Below are positions 47,528-56,769 of a DNA stretch of 64,000 bases, piece by piece. Origin of the DNA: Gordius sp. MW1. Its lineage: Eukaryota > Nematomorpha > Gordioida > Gordea > Gordiidae. Under the pieces are notes generated by a model that was not told where the DNA came from, searched no databases, and saw nothing but the letters and a program-made list of their open reading frames with translations. The position numbers were made by a program, and so were the translations under genes. The stretch covers positions 23,175,245-23,239,244 of the forward strand of contig OZ038528.1 in assembly GCA_964036665.1 (NCBI GenBank), given 5' to 3'. Each line of letters begins with the position of its first letter. The stretch's first letter is position 1.

Positions 47528-47769
47528 GCAAGTTGAATGTCATTTTGTAACATCACATCCCTTTTAAATACGATTTTAGTGGTTGCCATTCTTACTAACG
47601 ATATACTATTGATAGCAATAATATAATATATTTTGCAAATGTCAGGCCATATCCTTAATTACTTTCTTTTAATCTAGACCTCAATAATACCTCTAGTTTT
47701 TTGATTGTGGGCATAGAATAGTTTGACGAGTTGTTGATGTTAAATGATATTGTATTGCTTAGTAGTGAT
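47528..47769. other. Intergenic or intronic sequence, no feature seen
   Basis: AT-rich. Candidate splice acceptors occur (for example after GATTTTAG near 47576) but each opens only a few codons. Confidence 0.4.
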
Positions 47770-48890
47770 TTAAAATTTTATTAGTTTATATTTCTTGATT
47801 TTTTTTTTAAAGATTATAAAACTTATATTTAAGTAGTTGGTATAAAAAAGAATTACATAAACGACTAAAAAATATAAAAACGCGCTATAACTAAACGGAT
47901 GGCATTGATCCGTGTATGGAAATCGTGTTGGATTTAACGATTTCCATTGTGATCTTTTGCCTGCTAAAAAAGGATTCTTTGGGATCGTGAGTAATGAAGG
48001 TTGGCTGCCCTCGGGACCTAAGTTACCGAGGGTCGTAGCTACTACTTGTACGAAAATAATATTGCTTAGGTATTTGTATTTATCCTCTTTCTTTCTCTCA
48101 GTAGAAGAGATGAGGTCGGGAGAGGCGTTAGATTTGGCGAATACGTCCACCGCAGTGAAGTCCCAGCAGGCGTTTAGGCCCGAGCCCACGGGATGATTGT
48201 TACTCCATCGGGTCTTTTCCCGTCAGTGGAGCTTAGGCCAGTGGGTTCTATTGTATTGGGAAAGCCGGCTTTCTTCAAAGATTGTCCGATTATTTTATTT
48301 ATTGTGGCATGGCGGGGATGCCGCCCCTTGCTGTATTGGCAGTGTATAGGATGATGGCCGTTTGCTAGAACGGGTTGGCGACAGAGGTCGCAGTTGAATG
48401 GGGACACAATGTTGCAGCCGAGGCGTAGGCCTACTGCTATTCGGAGTTCCTCGCCCGACAGATGTAACCCTAGGTTTTGGCTTGGTAGGGCCGCGAGCCA
48501 TTCGTAACCCCCGGAGGATGCCCAATTTAAGTGGAGATTTCCCAAAGATAGGTTGTTCGAAGTGAAGTAAGCTACGGAACGTGCTATCAGTGGTAAGTCC
48601 CATTCCTTTTGGGTGGTTCCATTTGGGTGAGTTGCGGAATCAAGTTTGAGGTCTTCCCACGCCTGAAGGGCGCTGTCGAGGTGCGGGTCTTGTGTTTGAG
48701 TGATTTGCTTGATTAACTCATCCGTTGATAAACGGGATGAAATGAACCCTGCTAGTGAGAGTAGATGGGGGGTCGGATGCCTATACCACCATTCTTGGAG
48801 GGAAGGGTGGCTTGGAGCCATTGAAGAGGGCTAAATTTAAGGTTTAGGCACCTTTGGACTAGCAATTGGATTTTTTTTCCATCGCGTGGA
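47770..48890 (-). pseudogene. Non-LTR retroelement C-terminal region (copy 2), frameshifted
   Basis: A minus-strand frame of 215 codons (48174-48821) continues in another frame to 47770. Seen: QEWWYRHPTPHLLSL, EELRIAVGLRLGC, the zinc-like CDLCRQPVLANGHHPIHC, RHATINKIIGQSLKKAGFP, the nuclease-like DGKRPDGVTIIPW, and then CWDFTAVDVF after the frame change near 48180. The order (Cys/His cluster, basic helix, RPDG, WDxTxxD) is that of a family of RT-associated proteins with a PD-(D/E)XK-like C-terminus. Only the 3' part of the element was inserted, as is usual for LINEs. Less AT-rich than the host DNA. Confidence 0.75.
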
Positions 48891-49622
48891 GTAGGTTAAC
48901 GGCTAGGAAGACGGGCGAAGCGCGTAATGCATAGTTAATTTTGATTTATATATAAATAGTAAAATAATTTGTAATTTTTAATATATGTTGACATTTAGGA
49001 AATGCTTAAACATGGATAAAGGGTTTGGGTGCTAACTTACTATTAATTAAACATACGCACTTTCCAACATTTGTTTAGGCTTAAAAATTTGTCTGCTTGC
49101 GTTACTTAAACTTTTACAGAGTACGTGAACTAGGGAATACTACTGTTAAATTAAATTTTATTTATACCTTTTAAAGCAATATCAAATATCTTAATATTTA
49201 TAGACTTGAAATTCAAAATTTAATATTTTGATATATATATAAACCCGAATCAGAATCGTTTTTAAATCTTTATTTCAACAATATAATAAAATAATGATAT
49301 ATCCTTGCATCTCCAACCCTGTAACAATCCCTTTTCTTTTTTCGACGATTGAATTACCTTTTTCAGATCCTTAACTTTTACTAAAATTTTATTGATTTAT
49401 ACACACTGTCATAAGAAACCATGCCATAACCCGACTCGACCGGAGCTCCCCCATAGACTTTTTGGAAGTATAGTTCGAATTTAAAATTTAAAACAAGTTG
49501 CCTATGTAAACCATAAATTGCATTGCAATTAATAAAAAGTGAAGTCTAGTAAAATATTTCCAAATTAATCACAGCAGCTTGAATTTATTATAATTTTTTC
49601 TTGTTCAAAACATCTTTTATTG
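48891..49622. other. Intergenic DNA, no gene seen
   Basis: AT-rich, with no supportable coding or RNA feature. One copy of the TTGCA-TTGCAATTAAT motif lies near 49510. Confidence 0.5.
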
Positions 49623-49630
49623 GATGAGAC

Positions 49631-49935
49631 CAGGGTTTCTTTCAGGGGGGAGCCCGGGGGGGGGGGGGGGGGGGGGGGTATTACCCCCCGGGCAATTTCA
49701 AATACCCCCCCCCCCCCCCGGAGAGTTTTGATTGAAGGAAGCATGAACTCAAGTTCCATCATGAAGTCATAAATTATTTAATGATTATGCGTGTATGTAT
49801 CTATATATATATCACTTATATCACCAATAAAAATCAGTAAATATTATACAAAATGGTTTAGCAATTAAAAAAATTTTTACCCCCCTCGGAAGTTGAAAAT
49901 ACCCCCCCCCCCCCCCAGAGCATTTTGAAACCCTG
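49631..49935. mobile_element. hAT-type MITE (CAGGGTTTC) with G/C homopolymers
   Basis: Inverted ends CAGGGTTTC and GAAACCCTG; perfect 8-bp TSDs GATGAGAC at 49623-49630 and 49936-49943. It contains a G-run of over 20, CCCCCCGGG and C-runs, which could form strong secondary structure. Homopolymer lengths may be unreliable. Confidence 0.9.
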
Positions 49936-49969
49936 GATGAGACGTTGTTACGCCTCTTAATGTACCAGC

Positions 49970-50717
49970 TAGTGTTGTAAAAACGGCTGGGTTTTGTTTG
50001 GTCGTCCTTTGGTTTTAGTCGACTTAACACCAACGGACTAAAAGTTTTTTGGTCTATTTTTTTAGTCGACCACTAGGTTTAGTCGAAATTTGAAAAATAA
50101 ACCACAGTCGATCGTTAGTCTTAGTTTTTTTTTTTTTAAATTTTTTGTTAAAAATTTTAATTAGGTAAAATCTATATATGAAAAATATAAAACACGATCA
50201 ATAAATAAATAAAAAGCGTGACTGACTACTCGTCATCTTCATCGAGGGTCAGAGGCCAGGTGAATGCCTTATAATTGTATTTGGCTATTAAAATTCCTAG
50301 TTTTTGGCGTAAAAGAAAACTTGCTGAGTATTTTCCTTCGGGGGATCTCTTTCCCATTAATTTAAAGAAGGCTAATGCCTGTTTGCCAAAAGTTGCAGAA
50401 CAAGAAGCCACAATAGGGATAAAAATTTTAGAAGGAATTATATCTCGGTATTTATGAGTTTTGCGTGCTTCCGCAAGAGCTAATATGTCAGCGTTATTGT
50501 TAGAGGGTGCAATACGTCGATGCAGGTAAAGTCCCAAGATAGGAACTTACCATCCTCCCATGGAATTGTGGATGTTCCATCGGGGCGCATTCTACCCTCA
50601 AGAGTGGGTTCAGATGGTTCCAGAATAGAAGGGAAGCCGGCTTTTAGTAAAGCGGTTTGAATCAAAAGGTTGATCATTTAGGTCGACCAAACAAAACAGC
50701 CCTTTTTTACAACACTA
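49970..50717. mobile_element. hAT-type element (TAGTGTTGTAAAA) carrying a LINE fragment
   Basis: Inverted ends TAGTGTTGTAAAAACGGCTG and CCTTTTTTACAACACTA; perfect 8-bp TSDs GTACCAGC at 49962-49969 and 50718-50725. Subterminal sequence has GGTCGA/TCGACC words. About 450 of its 748 bp is a retroelement endonuclease fragment on the minus strand, so it is either a captured sequence or a nested insertion. Confidence 0.93.
50226..50677 (-). pseudogene. Non-LTR retroelement endonuclease-like fragment (copy 3) inside a hAT element
   Basis: Minus-strand frames give LKAGFPSILEPSEPTLEG, RPDGTSTIPW, LSWDFTCIDV and then, after a frameshift, ALAEARKTHKYRDIIPS, IFIPIVASCSATFGKQALAF and an acidic end. It is clearly the same family as 40794-41153 and 47770-48821. 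It ends with a stop at 50226. Confidence 0.75.
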
Positions 50718-50725
50718 GTACCAGC

Positions 50726-51309
50726 CAAAAGGTTTTTTAAATTAAACTATTGTTTAGATAATATTTTTAAGAAACCCATTGCAACAAAAATATTTTGTTA
50801 AAGTTAAATCGTTATATTTAAAAAGTTAGTTGTATAAAATTGTATTAAAATAAAATTAAAATAAATTTCTTCACATAGAACTTTCATAAGAACTTGAGCT
50901 TATATTCGTTCTTTCAAAATTATAATAACTTGGAACTTAACTTAGCCTTTCTAAGTAGAGGAACGATGTTAGAATTGATTATTTTTTGAGTAGCATAAAC
51001 AACTCTAGTTATAATTTTAATTCACTTAATTAAATAAAATACCTTAATCATATAAAAAAACATTCAATCCATTATTCTTTTTTTATATTCGCAAAGGCAC
51101 TGGGGTTTTTTGAAAATCAACCATATGTAGTTGTGTGTTCCTATTGCTTAAGCTCTTATAGATATTTTTGCATAATAAAATTTTATATATATACGAGTTT
51201 AATGCTTTAGTCATTCAAACTCTCAATCCTAACTCGACACTCTCACTCTTTATCAATTGTCAAGTATTAGGTTAAAAATCCCTAATCAAAATTAATTTAT
51301 AACATATAT
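50726..51309. other. Intergenic DNA, no gene seen
   Basis: AT-rich with no supportable feature, ending at the target ATAAG (51310-51314) of the gypsy element. Confidence 0.5.
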
Positions 51310-51314
51310 ATAAG

Positions 51315-51859
51315 TTTTATAACCCCAATACACTGTAATATCCAGAAGACAACCTTTTATTGGTATCAATAACTAGTATAAATAATATCGGACGAACGTG
51401 GGTTATAATTAAGACAAATAAAATATCGATTGAGTAATAATGTTATATGGGTTGCACGATGGTCGTGAGTAAAACTCCGTGAAACTAATTGACTATAACG
51501 GGTGTTGTCTACGTGGAGAAATTGGTTCGCGGGATCTTTGGCTCTTGATGGTCAATAGCGGTTACTACCCAGAGACAAAAGTAAAATGATTAACATGCAA
51601 TGTAAAATTCAGCCTTATAACACAGTCGAGGCTCCTCTCAATTTGCATGAGGAATGCCGACCGTTCGACGTCTGCATCTACTTAGTGCACGTCTATTTAC
51701 ATAACGAAATACATTAGCGTACCGTTCGACGTCTGCATCTACTTAGTGCACGTCTATTTACATAACGAAATACACTATACCTTTATTAATTTATCTCTAA
51801 CCTCTATAATAATACTCATTTGAATAAGCATAAAAAAAAAAGTAACTCCAACTACCACA
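51315..51859 (-). repeat. 3' LTR of the gypsy element
   Basis: Begins TGTGGTAGTTGGAG on the minus strand and ends GGGGTTATAAAA. It contains two tandem copies of a 61-bp unit (51661-51776). Near its inner end the third ORF runs into it. Confidence 0.95.
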
Positions 51860-52302
51860 CCTTCCCTTTTTACCTCCTCTGGCACCTCTCTATGCTGGCC
51901 CAGGGACAGTTGTCGTAGTGCCTCCTCTGCACTCAGCGACGATCCCACACTACTCGTTGGCACGGCCTCACTCGCCCTTGGTATTACCTCAGGAGTAGCC
52001 TGAGGCCCGTCACTTAATTGTGCCGCGCCTGTGCTTCTACCTGTACACAAAGGCAATACGTGCCAACGACGGCACCCATTACACCTTCTACGGGGTCTGC
52101 CCATATGTCCCCCATGTTGCGGACCCCTATTCGGACCAGGTACGCCCGGCATACTCGTCGGTGGTGGTTCGAACACCGCCACTATCCTAGGGAGCCCATC
52201 CACTCCGATTATCACTGTCAAGTGGATAGGGCCTGGCAGGCGAATGACCGCCGTTCTTCTTACCACCACCTCAACCGAGCACCAGGATAGCTGTAATCGC
52301 AT
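51775..52302 (-). CDS. Third ORF of the gypsy element, GC-rich, unknown function (175 aa)
   Basis: It starts 20 bases after the integrase stop and ends inside the 3' LTR, so its last 28 codons are LTR sequence. It occupies the place of an env or accessory gene, but I see no signal peptide or clear glycoprotein features. Visible: a basic RPRRRCNGCRRWHVLPLC cluster (residues 89-106) that could bind zinc, a Pro/Ser/Thr-rich middle, an acidic helix (EEALRQLSLGQHREVPEEV) and a hydrophobic C-terminal run (VTFFFMLIQMSIII). The region is far richer in G+C than the rest of the element, suggesting a separate origin. It may be a real protein or a fortuitous frame. Confidence 0.45.
   Translation of the reverse strand: MRLQLSWCSVEVVVRRTAVIRLPGPIHLTVIIGVDGLPRIVAVFEPPPTSMPGVPGPNRGPQHGGHMGRPRRRCNGCRRWHVLPLCTGRSTGAAQLSDGPQATPEVIPRASEAVPTSSVGSSLSAEEALRQLSLGQHREVPEEVKREGVVVGVTFFFMLIQMSIIIEVRDKLIKV
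51860..51877 (-). other. Polypurine tract
   Basis: On the minus strand AGGAGGTAAAAAGGGAAG lies immediately before the 3' LTR start TGTGG, where the plus-strand primer of LTR retrotransposons is expected. Confidence 0.75.
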
Positions 52303-52321
52303 CTAAATATAAAAATATTAA

Positions 52322-52863
52322 TTAGACATCGTGCATCAATAATTGCTCCAAATGTCTTACTTCCTCTTTCTGACTTTCTAAAAGTCTTACTTTATAAATC
52401 TTATGCCCAATATGATTAATAACCCGTGCCAAAACCCACATTGGTTCACCTGCATAGTTACGTGACCACACTAGCTGATTTATTTTAAAGCGAGGGGTAG
52501 TCGGTAAAGTATTGTTATCATTATGCGATTCTAACAAAAAATCAGGCGGATATCTTAATTTACGTTTAAGAAACTCTTTGCCTACTGGTAAACGATCTGG
52601 ATACCTAGGAGACATGTTATGATACAATCTATAGAGCCAGGTACCGTCCTTACCAGACTGAGACAACCTAATCCATTTTTTAACTATACCTACATATCTC
52701 TCAACCTGTCCATTAGAACTTGGATGATATGGTGGTGTAAATATATGTCTTATTTTCCACTGTTCACAAAATTTATTAAAATCGGCGCTAGTAAATGCTC
52801 TGCCATTATCGGTTACTACGCACCTTGGAAAACCATAAGAACTAATTAAATCCTTTACAAAAA
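52322..52863 (-). pseudogene. Integrase C-terminal part, frameshifted from pol
   Basis: The integrase continues here in a frame shifted by one base relative to the main pol frame: a VTDNGRAFTS motif (second catalytic Asp), PYHPSSNGQVER (catalytic Glu) and, after SQSGKDGTWLYRLYHN, a tail with WVLARVI and HKIYKVRLL. The change of frame coincides with a five-base A-run on the plus strand (52859-52863). Either a one-base indel inactivates the copy or the site is a slip site. Confidence 0.85.
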
Positions 52864-55412
52864 TTAATTGTTACCAGGGTGGATATATTAAAAACCTTTC
52901 TAAACTCAGTCCAACCCGAAAAAGCATCTACAATTAAAATATAGCGTTTTTTATCAAGTTCGAAAAAATCAATGTGTATGCGATCCCAAGGTTCATTAGG
53001 ACGTGTCCATCTCGCCGCTTTGTCTTTGCGAGGCATGGCCGTCTTTGCCTTGCACCATTCACATTGTCGAACCAGTCTTTTAATGCCTTTCGTCATTCTT
53101 GGCCACCAGACATACCTTCTAGCTATGTCTTTCATCTTTGTAATACCTGCATGCCCTTCATGAAGCACCTTTAAAACATCCTCACGTAGCGCGGTAGGTA
53201 TGACAATTTTTTCATTTCGTTTAATTACGTTATCCTCCAAATAAAGCTCGTTAAGTACATGTTTAAAAGCTAAAGGAACCGAAAGACTATCCTCGATACC
53301 CAATAAAATATCTTTTATCTTAATAAAATCGGGGTCGGTCTCTGAGCACTTAACTATGGAGTTAAACTCAACAATCTTTAACACATTAATGTAATGGTCA
53401 CTAGTTTGCGTGGTCTCAATATCGTTGTCAGCTTTCTCGTTATTACCACTCATACGCGACAAAACGTCTGCTAGACAATTATTTTTACCTTTACGATATT
53501 TTAATGTTAATGAAAAATTACCTAGTATTATTAACCACCTTTGCAAACGCGGGGACATCAAGTATTCAGTATTAATTTTTTGAAATAAATTGATTAAAGG
53601 CTTGTGATCGGTAAAAACTGTAAAGGTCTTGCCAATTAAATATTCCCTACATCGTTTTAAACCAAAAGTTATCGCAAGCGCTTCTTTCTCAATCACCGAG
53701 TAGTTGCATTCCGCCTTAATAAGTTTACGCGAAAAGTAAATTACAGGATGTTCAATTCCATCCTCGACCTGACATAAAGCTCCTCCTATACCCGTGTTGG
53801 ATGCATCAACATTTAAGATGTGCTCTTTAACCGGATCAAAACATTTTAAGACGGAATCTTTTAACAAAATATCTTTTAAATAATTAAAACATTGATCTTC
53901 TTTATATTCCCATTTAAACAAAACATTATCTTTAGTTAACTCGTAAAGGGGACCCGAAAACTTCGTGTAATTATCAATAAATCTGCTATAATAATTCATA
54001 AGTCCTAAAAATGAGGATAACTCCTTTTTATTATTAGGCCTCTGCATATTTTTTATAGCTTCAATTTTAATTAAATTAGGTCTTACCCAGCCATCGGCTA
54101 TTATATGACCCAAGTAAGTTATTTCAGTTGCGCAAAAAGTGCATTTATTCGCTGAAACGCGTAAATTTTTACTTTTTATTAAAGATAAAACATTAATTAG
54201 TCGTGAGTCATGCTCAGCTGGCGTTGAACCCGTAACCAAAATGTCATCTAAATAGAAAAATACACCATCTAAATTATTAAAAATCGAAGACATTGCTCGT
54301 TGAAAAATTGGCGCTGACACACTTAAACCAAACGGTAATCGTTTAAAAGCAAACAAACCTCTATCGGTGTTTATTGTTAAAATTTTCGACGTCTTATCAT
54401 CTACACGTAACTGAAGATATGCATTTCTAAGGTCTATCTTTGAAAAAAATCTAGAACCTTTCAAATTAGCTAAGACCATCTCTATTCTGGGTAAGGGGTA
54501 TTTAACCTCTATAACATGTTTATTAATAGTTATTCTGTAGTCGGCGCAAACCCTTATGTTACCGTCATTCTTCTTAACGGGCACCAAAGGGGTAGCCCAC
54601 TCCGAATACTCTATTGGTTCAATAACATTATCCTTTAACCAACTATCAATAACTTTATTGACCTTATCAATCCACATGAACGGTATTCGACGGGCAGGAC
54701 AAAAACGAGGAACAGCATCTGAGTGAACCTTAATAGAAAACACGTTATCGTTTAAACATCCTAATTCATCTCGAAAAATTTCCAAAAATTCCGCTTTAAT
54801 CTCATCAATGTTAAAATGCCACAGTCTCCCGACGTACTGACCATCACAATCAACCCAACCAGAGGTCGTAGGCTTATTAACAAAAACCCTTGCCCCTGAA
54901 ACCGAGGTTGGATCATCCATTGCCTCATTAACAACAACCAAGGATTTATGCATAGATGCTACCTTGAAACCGGGTGTTGCATGGTCATCAGCATTATTGA
55001 TTAAACAATTGATCTTTCTATTATACGTGGAATCTTTACAAATGCCCCACCAATTCACTAGAGGGCCAATTAATCTAATCCAATTCCACCCCATAATATT
55101 ATCTATTTTCTCATCGATAACGAATAACTCTAATTTCAAAACTTCCTCGCCTGCACATACTCGAACTTTAGTACTCCCCAAAATTTTGAGATTCGACCCG
55201 TCTAACTGTTTTACTAAAACATGACTTTTATTGATAGTTTTAAAAGGCAAAAATCTTAAAAAATTACATCTACTTATAACTGAGATAGAGGCTCCAGAAT
55301 CTACTAAAAAATTTATTTGCATACCTTCAATATTTAAATTAACCACCGGAGTTTGTGAAGAATTAAAAAAATTAATATAAACAATCTTAGTGTTGTCCGC
55401 GCCAATCGAGCA
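52842..55412 (-). CDS. pol: Pol polyprotein of the gypsy element: protease, RT, RNase H, integrase N-terminus
   Basis: Encodes the enzymes that copy and integrate the element. Counting from the codon at 55346: protease LVDSGAS (about 14-20), RT with LPFGLS (about 337-342) and FYLDDIL (about 364-370), RNase H DASNTGIGG (about 514) and FTDHKPL (about 578), ADVLSR (about 626), integrase HEGH...CEWC zinc domain (about 729-765) and first catalytic Asp in HIDFFELD (about 793). No ATG suits the start; the frame is the same as the gag-like ORF, separated by one TGA at 55413-55415, so translation by stop readthrough is possible. The frame ends early at 52842 because of the shift in integrase. RT-RNase H-integrase order and the motifs make Ty3/gypsy certain. 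Confidence 0.93.
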   Translation of the reverse strand, partial: CSIGADNTKIVYINFFNSSQTPVVNLNIEGMQINFLVDSGASISVISRCNFLRFLPFKTINKSHVLVKQLDGSNLKILGSTKVRVCAGEEVLKLELFVIDEKIDNIMGWNWIRLIGPLVNWWGICKDSTYNRKINCLINNADDHATPGFKVASMHKSLVVVNEAMDDPTSVSGARVFVNKPTTSGWVDCDGQYVGRLWHFNIDEIKAEFLEIFRDELGCLNDNVFSIKVHSDAVPRFCPARRIPFMWIDKVNKVIDSWLKDNVIEPIEYSEWATPLVPVKKNDGNIRVCADYRITINKHVIEVKYPLPRIEMVLANLKGSRFFSKIDLRNAYLQLRVDDKTSKILTINTDRGLFAFKRLPFGLSVSAPIFQRAMSSIFNNLDGVFFYLDDILVTGSTPAEHDSRLINVLSLIKSKNLRVSANKCTFCATEITYLGHIIADGWVRPNLIKIEAIKNMQRPNNKKELSSFLGLMNYYSRFIDNYTKFSGPLYELTKDNVLFKWEYKEDQCFNYLKDILLKDSVLKCFDPVKEHILNVDASNTGIGGALCQVEDGIEHPVIYFSRKLIKAECNYSVIEKEALAITFGLKRCREYLIGKTFTVFTDHKPLINLFQKINTEYLMSPRLQRWLIILGNFSLTLKYRKGKNNCLADVLSRMSGNNEKADNDIETTQTSDHYINVLKIVEFNSIVKCSETDPDFIKIKDILLGIEDSLSVPLAFKHVLNELYLEDNVIKRNEKIVIPTALREDVLKVLHEGHAGITKMKDIARRYVWWPRMTKGIKRLVRQCEWCKAKTAMPRKDKAARWTRPNEPWDRIHIDFFELDKKRYILIVDAFSGWTEFRKVFNISTLVTINFCKGFN

Positions 55413-55796
55413 TCAATTAAAGTTACGCGGCCCAGGATTAACAGAATTATCCTGCGTGGCTCTATTTTCAAAAATACCCGGAACAACCTGGTTATCATTG
55501 TAAAAATGTCTATTATCATAAAACCTTCTATGGGGTTCTCGCGACTGCGATCTATATCTAACATGCGCCCTGTTATTTTCAAAGTTACGGCCTACATTAC
55601 AGTTGCGCCTTATGTGCCCTAATCTGTTGCAATTGAAGCAACGCGGGACCGAGGACTTAACTCTGTAAACCTGTTCTACGCGCTGTAGTTTAATTATCAA
55701 AAATATTACAATTATAATCAGCACTAAAACTATCAAAAACATTTTTTCACTTACGACAAAATTAATAAAATTAAATGAAGCTTTCGGCCCAAACAT
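55413..55796 (-). CDS. Gag-like protein with CCHC zinc knuckle (127 aa)
   Basis: Presumably the nucleocapsid protein that packages the element's RNA. Seen: a short N-terminus, a strongly hydrophobic run (MFLIVLVLIIIVIFLII, about residues 19-35), the zinc knuckle CFNCNRLGHIRRNC (CX2CX4HX4C), then an Arg-rich tail with RSQSREPHRRF. Gypsy gag proteins are usually 250-400 aa with a helical capsid domain, which is absent; the 422-bp leader upstream has no room for it. The stop is TGA and pol follows in the same frame. Either this lineage uses a minimal gag or the copy relies on other elements' capsids. Confidence 0.75.
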   Translation of the reverse strand: MFGPKASFNFINFVVSEKMFLIVLVLIIIVIFLIIKLQRVEQVYRVKSSVPRCFNCNRLGHIRRNCNVGRNFENNRAHVRYRSQSREPHRRFYDNRHFYNDNQVVPGIFENRATQDNSVNPGPRNFN

Positions 55797-55809
55797 GATA
55801 TAAAACTAA

Positions 55810-55990
55810 GATCAGTGAAAGAAATCAAATTTTTTAGCGTGATCTGAACAATTTAATTAATGTTTAACCAAATGAAGGACTATATCCAACACGATTATAA
55901 AAATAAGATACGTGATCGAAAAAGAAATTAAATTTACAGCGTTGACATCAATAATTTAATTAATGTCCACCTAAATGCAGGACTATACAG
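55810..55990 (-). repeat. Degenerate tandem repeat in the gypsy leader
   Basis: Two related stretches share AATTTAATTAATGT followed by GGACTATA (plus strand, near 55848-55886 and 55949-55988), each preceded by a GAAAGAAAT/AAAGAAATT word. Spacing is about 100 bp. Confidence 0.6.
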
Positions 55991-56199
55991 ACTCATCATG
56001 AAAATTAATATTAATATTATAATAACTAATAAAGATTTTTCCATTATTAAAAATAAAAATTAAAAACTTACGTTGTCCTTTTTCTTTTGTCTTGTACGAA
56101 CAATCCAAGGTCTAATGCCTTGATTTCTGTGTATCGGGATTGAAGGTTGAGATCTTTAAAAGAAATTCCGTTATCCGCCTCTATGCGTGGGTATATCTT

Positions 56200-56217
56200 C
56201 TCAGCCTCGTGCTACCA
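56200..56217 (-). other. Primer-binding site
   Basis: On the minus strand TGGTAGCACGAGGCTGAG follows the 5' LTR after one base. TGG pairs with the CCA end of a tRNA; the primer tRNA would end in CTCGTGCTACCA. I do not assign the tRNA. Confidence 0.7.
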
Positions 56218-56218
56218 A

Positions 56219-56764
56219 TTTTATAACCCCAAATTCACTGTAATATCCAGAAGACAACCTTTTATTGGTATCAATAACTAGTATAAATAATATCGGACGA
56301 ACGTGGGTTATAATTAAGACAAATAAAATATCGATTGAGTAATAATGTTATATGGGTTGCACGATGGTCGTGAGTAAAACTCCGTGAAACTAATTGACTA
56401 TAACGGGTGTTGTCTACGTGGAGAAATTGGTTCGCGGGATCTTTGGCTCTTGATGGTCAATAGCGGTTACTACCCAGAGACAAAAGTAAAATGATTAACA
56501 TGCAATGTAAAATTCAGCCTTATAACACAGTCGAGGCTCCTCTCAATTTGCATGAGGAATGCCGACCGTTCGACGTCTGCATCTACTTAGTGCACGTCTA
56601 TTTACATAACGAAATACATTAGCGTACCGTTCGACGTCTGCATCTACTTAGTGCACGTCTATTTACATAACGAAATACACTATACCTTTATTAATTTATC
56701 TCTAACCTCTATAATAATACTCATTTGAATAAGCATAAAAAAAAAAGTAACTCCAACTACCACA
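56219..56764 (-). repeat. 5' LTR of the gypsy element
   Basis: 546 bp, nearly identical to 51315-51859; the visible differences cluster at CCCCAAATTCACTG against CCCCAATACACTG. The 61-bp tandem duplication is present too (56566-56681). Confidence 0.95.
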
Positions 56765-56769
56765 ATAAG

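Larger units (their letters stand above)
51315..56764 (-). mobile_element. Ty3/gypsy LTR retrotransposon, recent insertion
   Basis: A 5450-bp element on the minus strand, flanked by perfect 5-bp TSDs ATAAG (51310-51314 and 56765-56769). The LTRs are 545 and 546 bp and I see only a few differences, all near one end, so insertion was recent. Order on the minus strand: LTR, primer-binding site, leader, gag-like ORF with zinc knuckle, pol (protease, RT, RNase H, integrase), a GC-rich third ORF, polypurine tract, LTR. RT before integrase is the Ty3/gypsy order. Gag lacks a recognisable capsid, and one frameshift breaks the integrase. Confidence 0.95.

Noticed and set aside
52018-52306. Plus-strand frames of about 90 codons
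   Set aside because: They lie opposite the third ORF of the gypsy element in GC-rich sequence and show no domain or codon evidence of their own.
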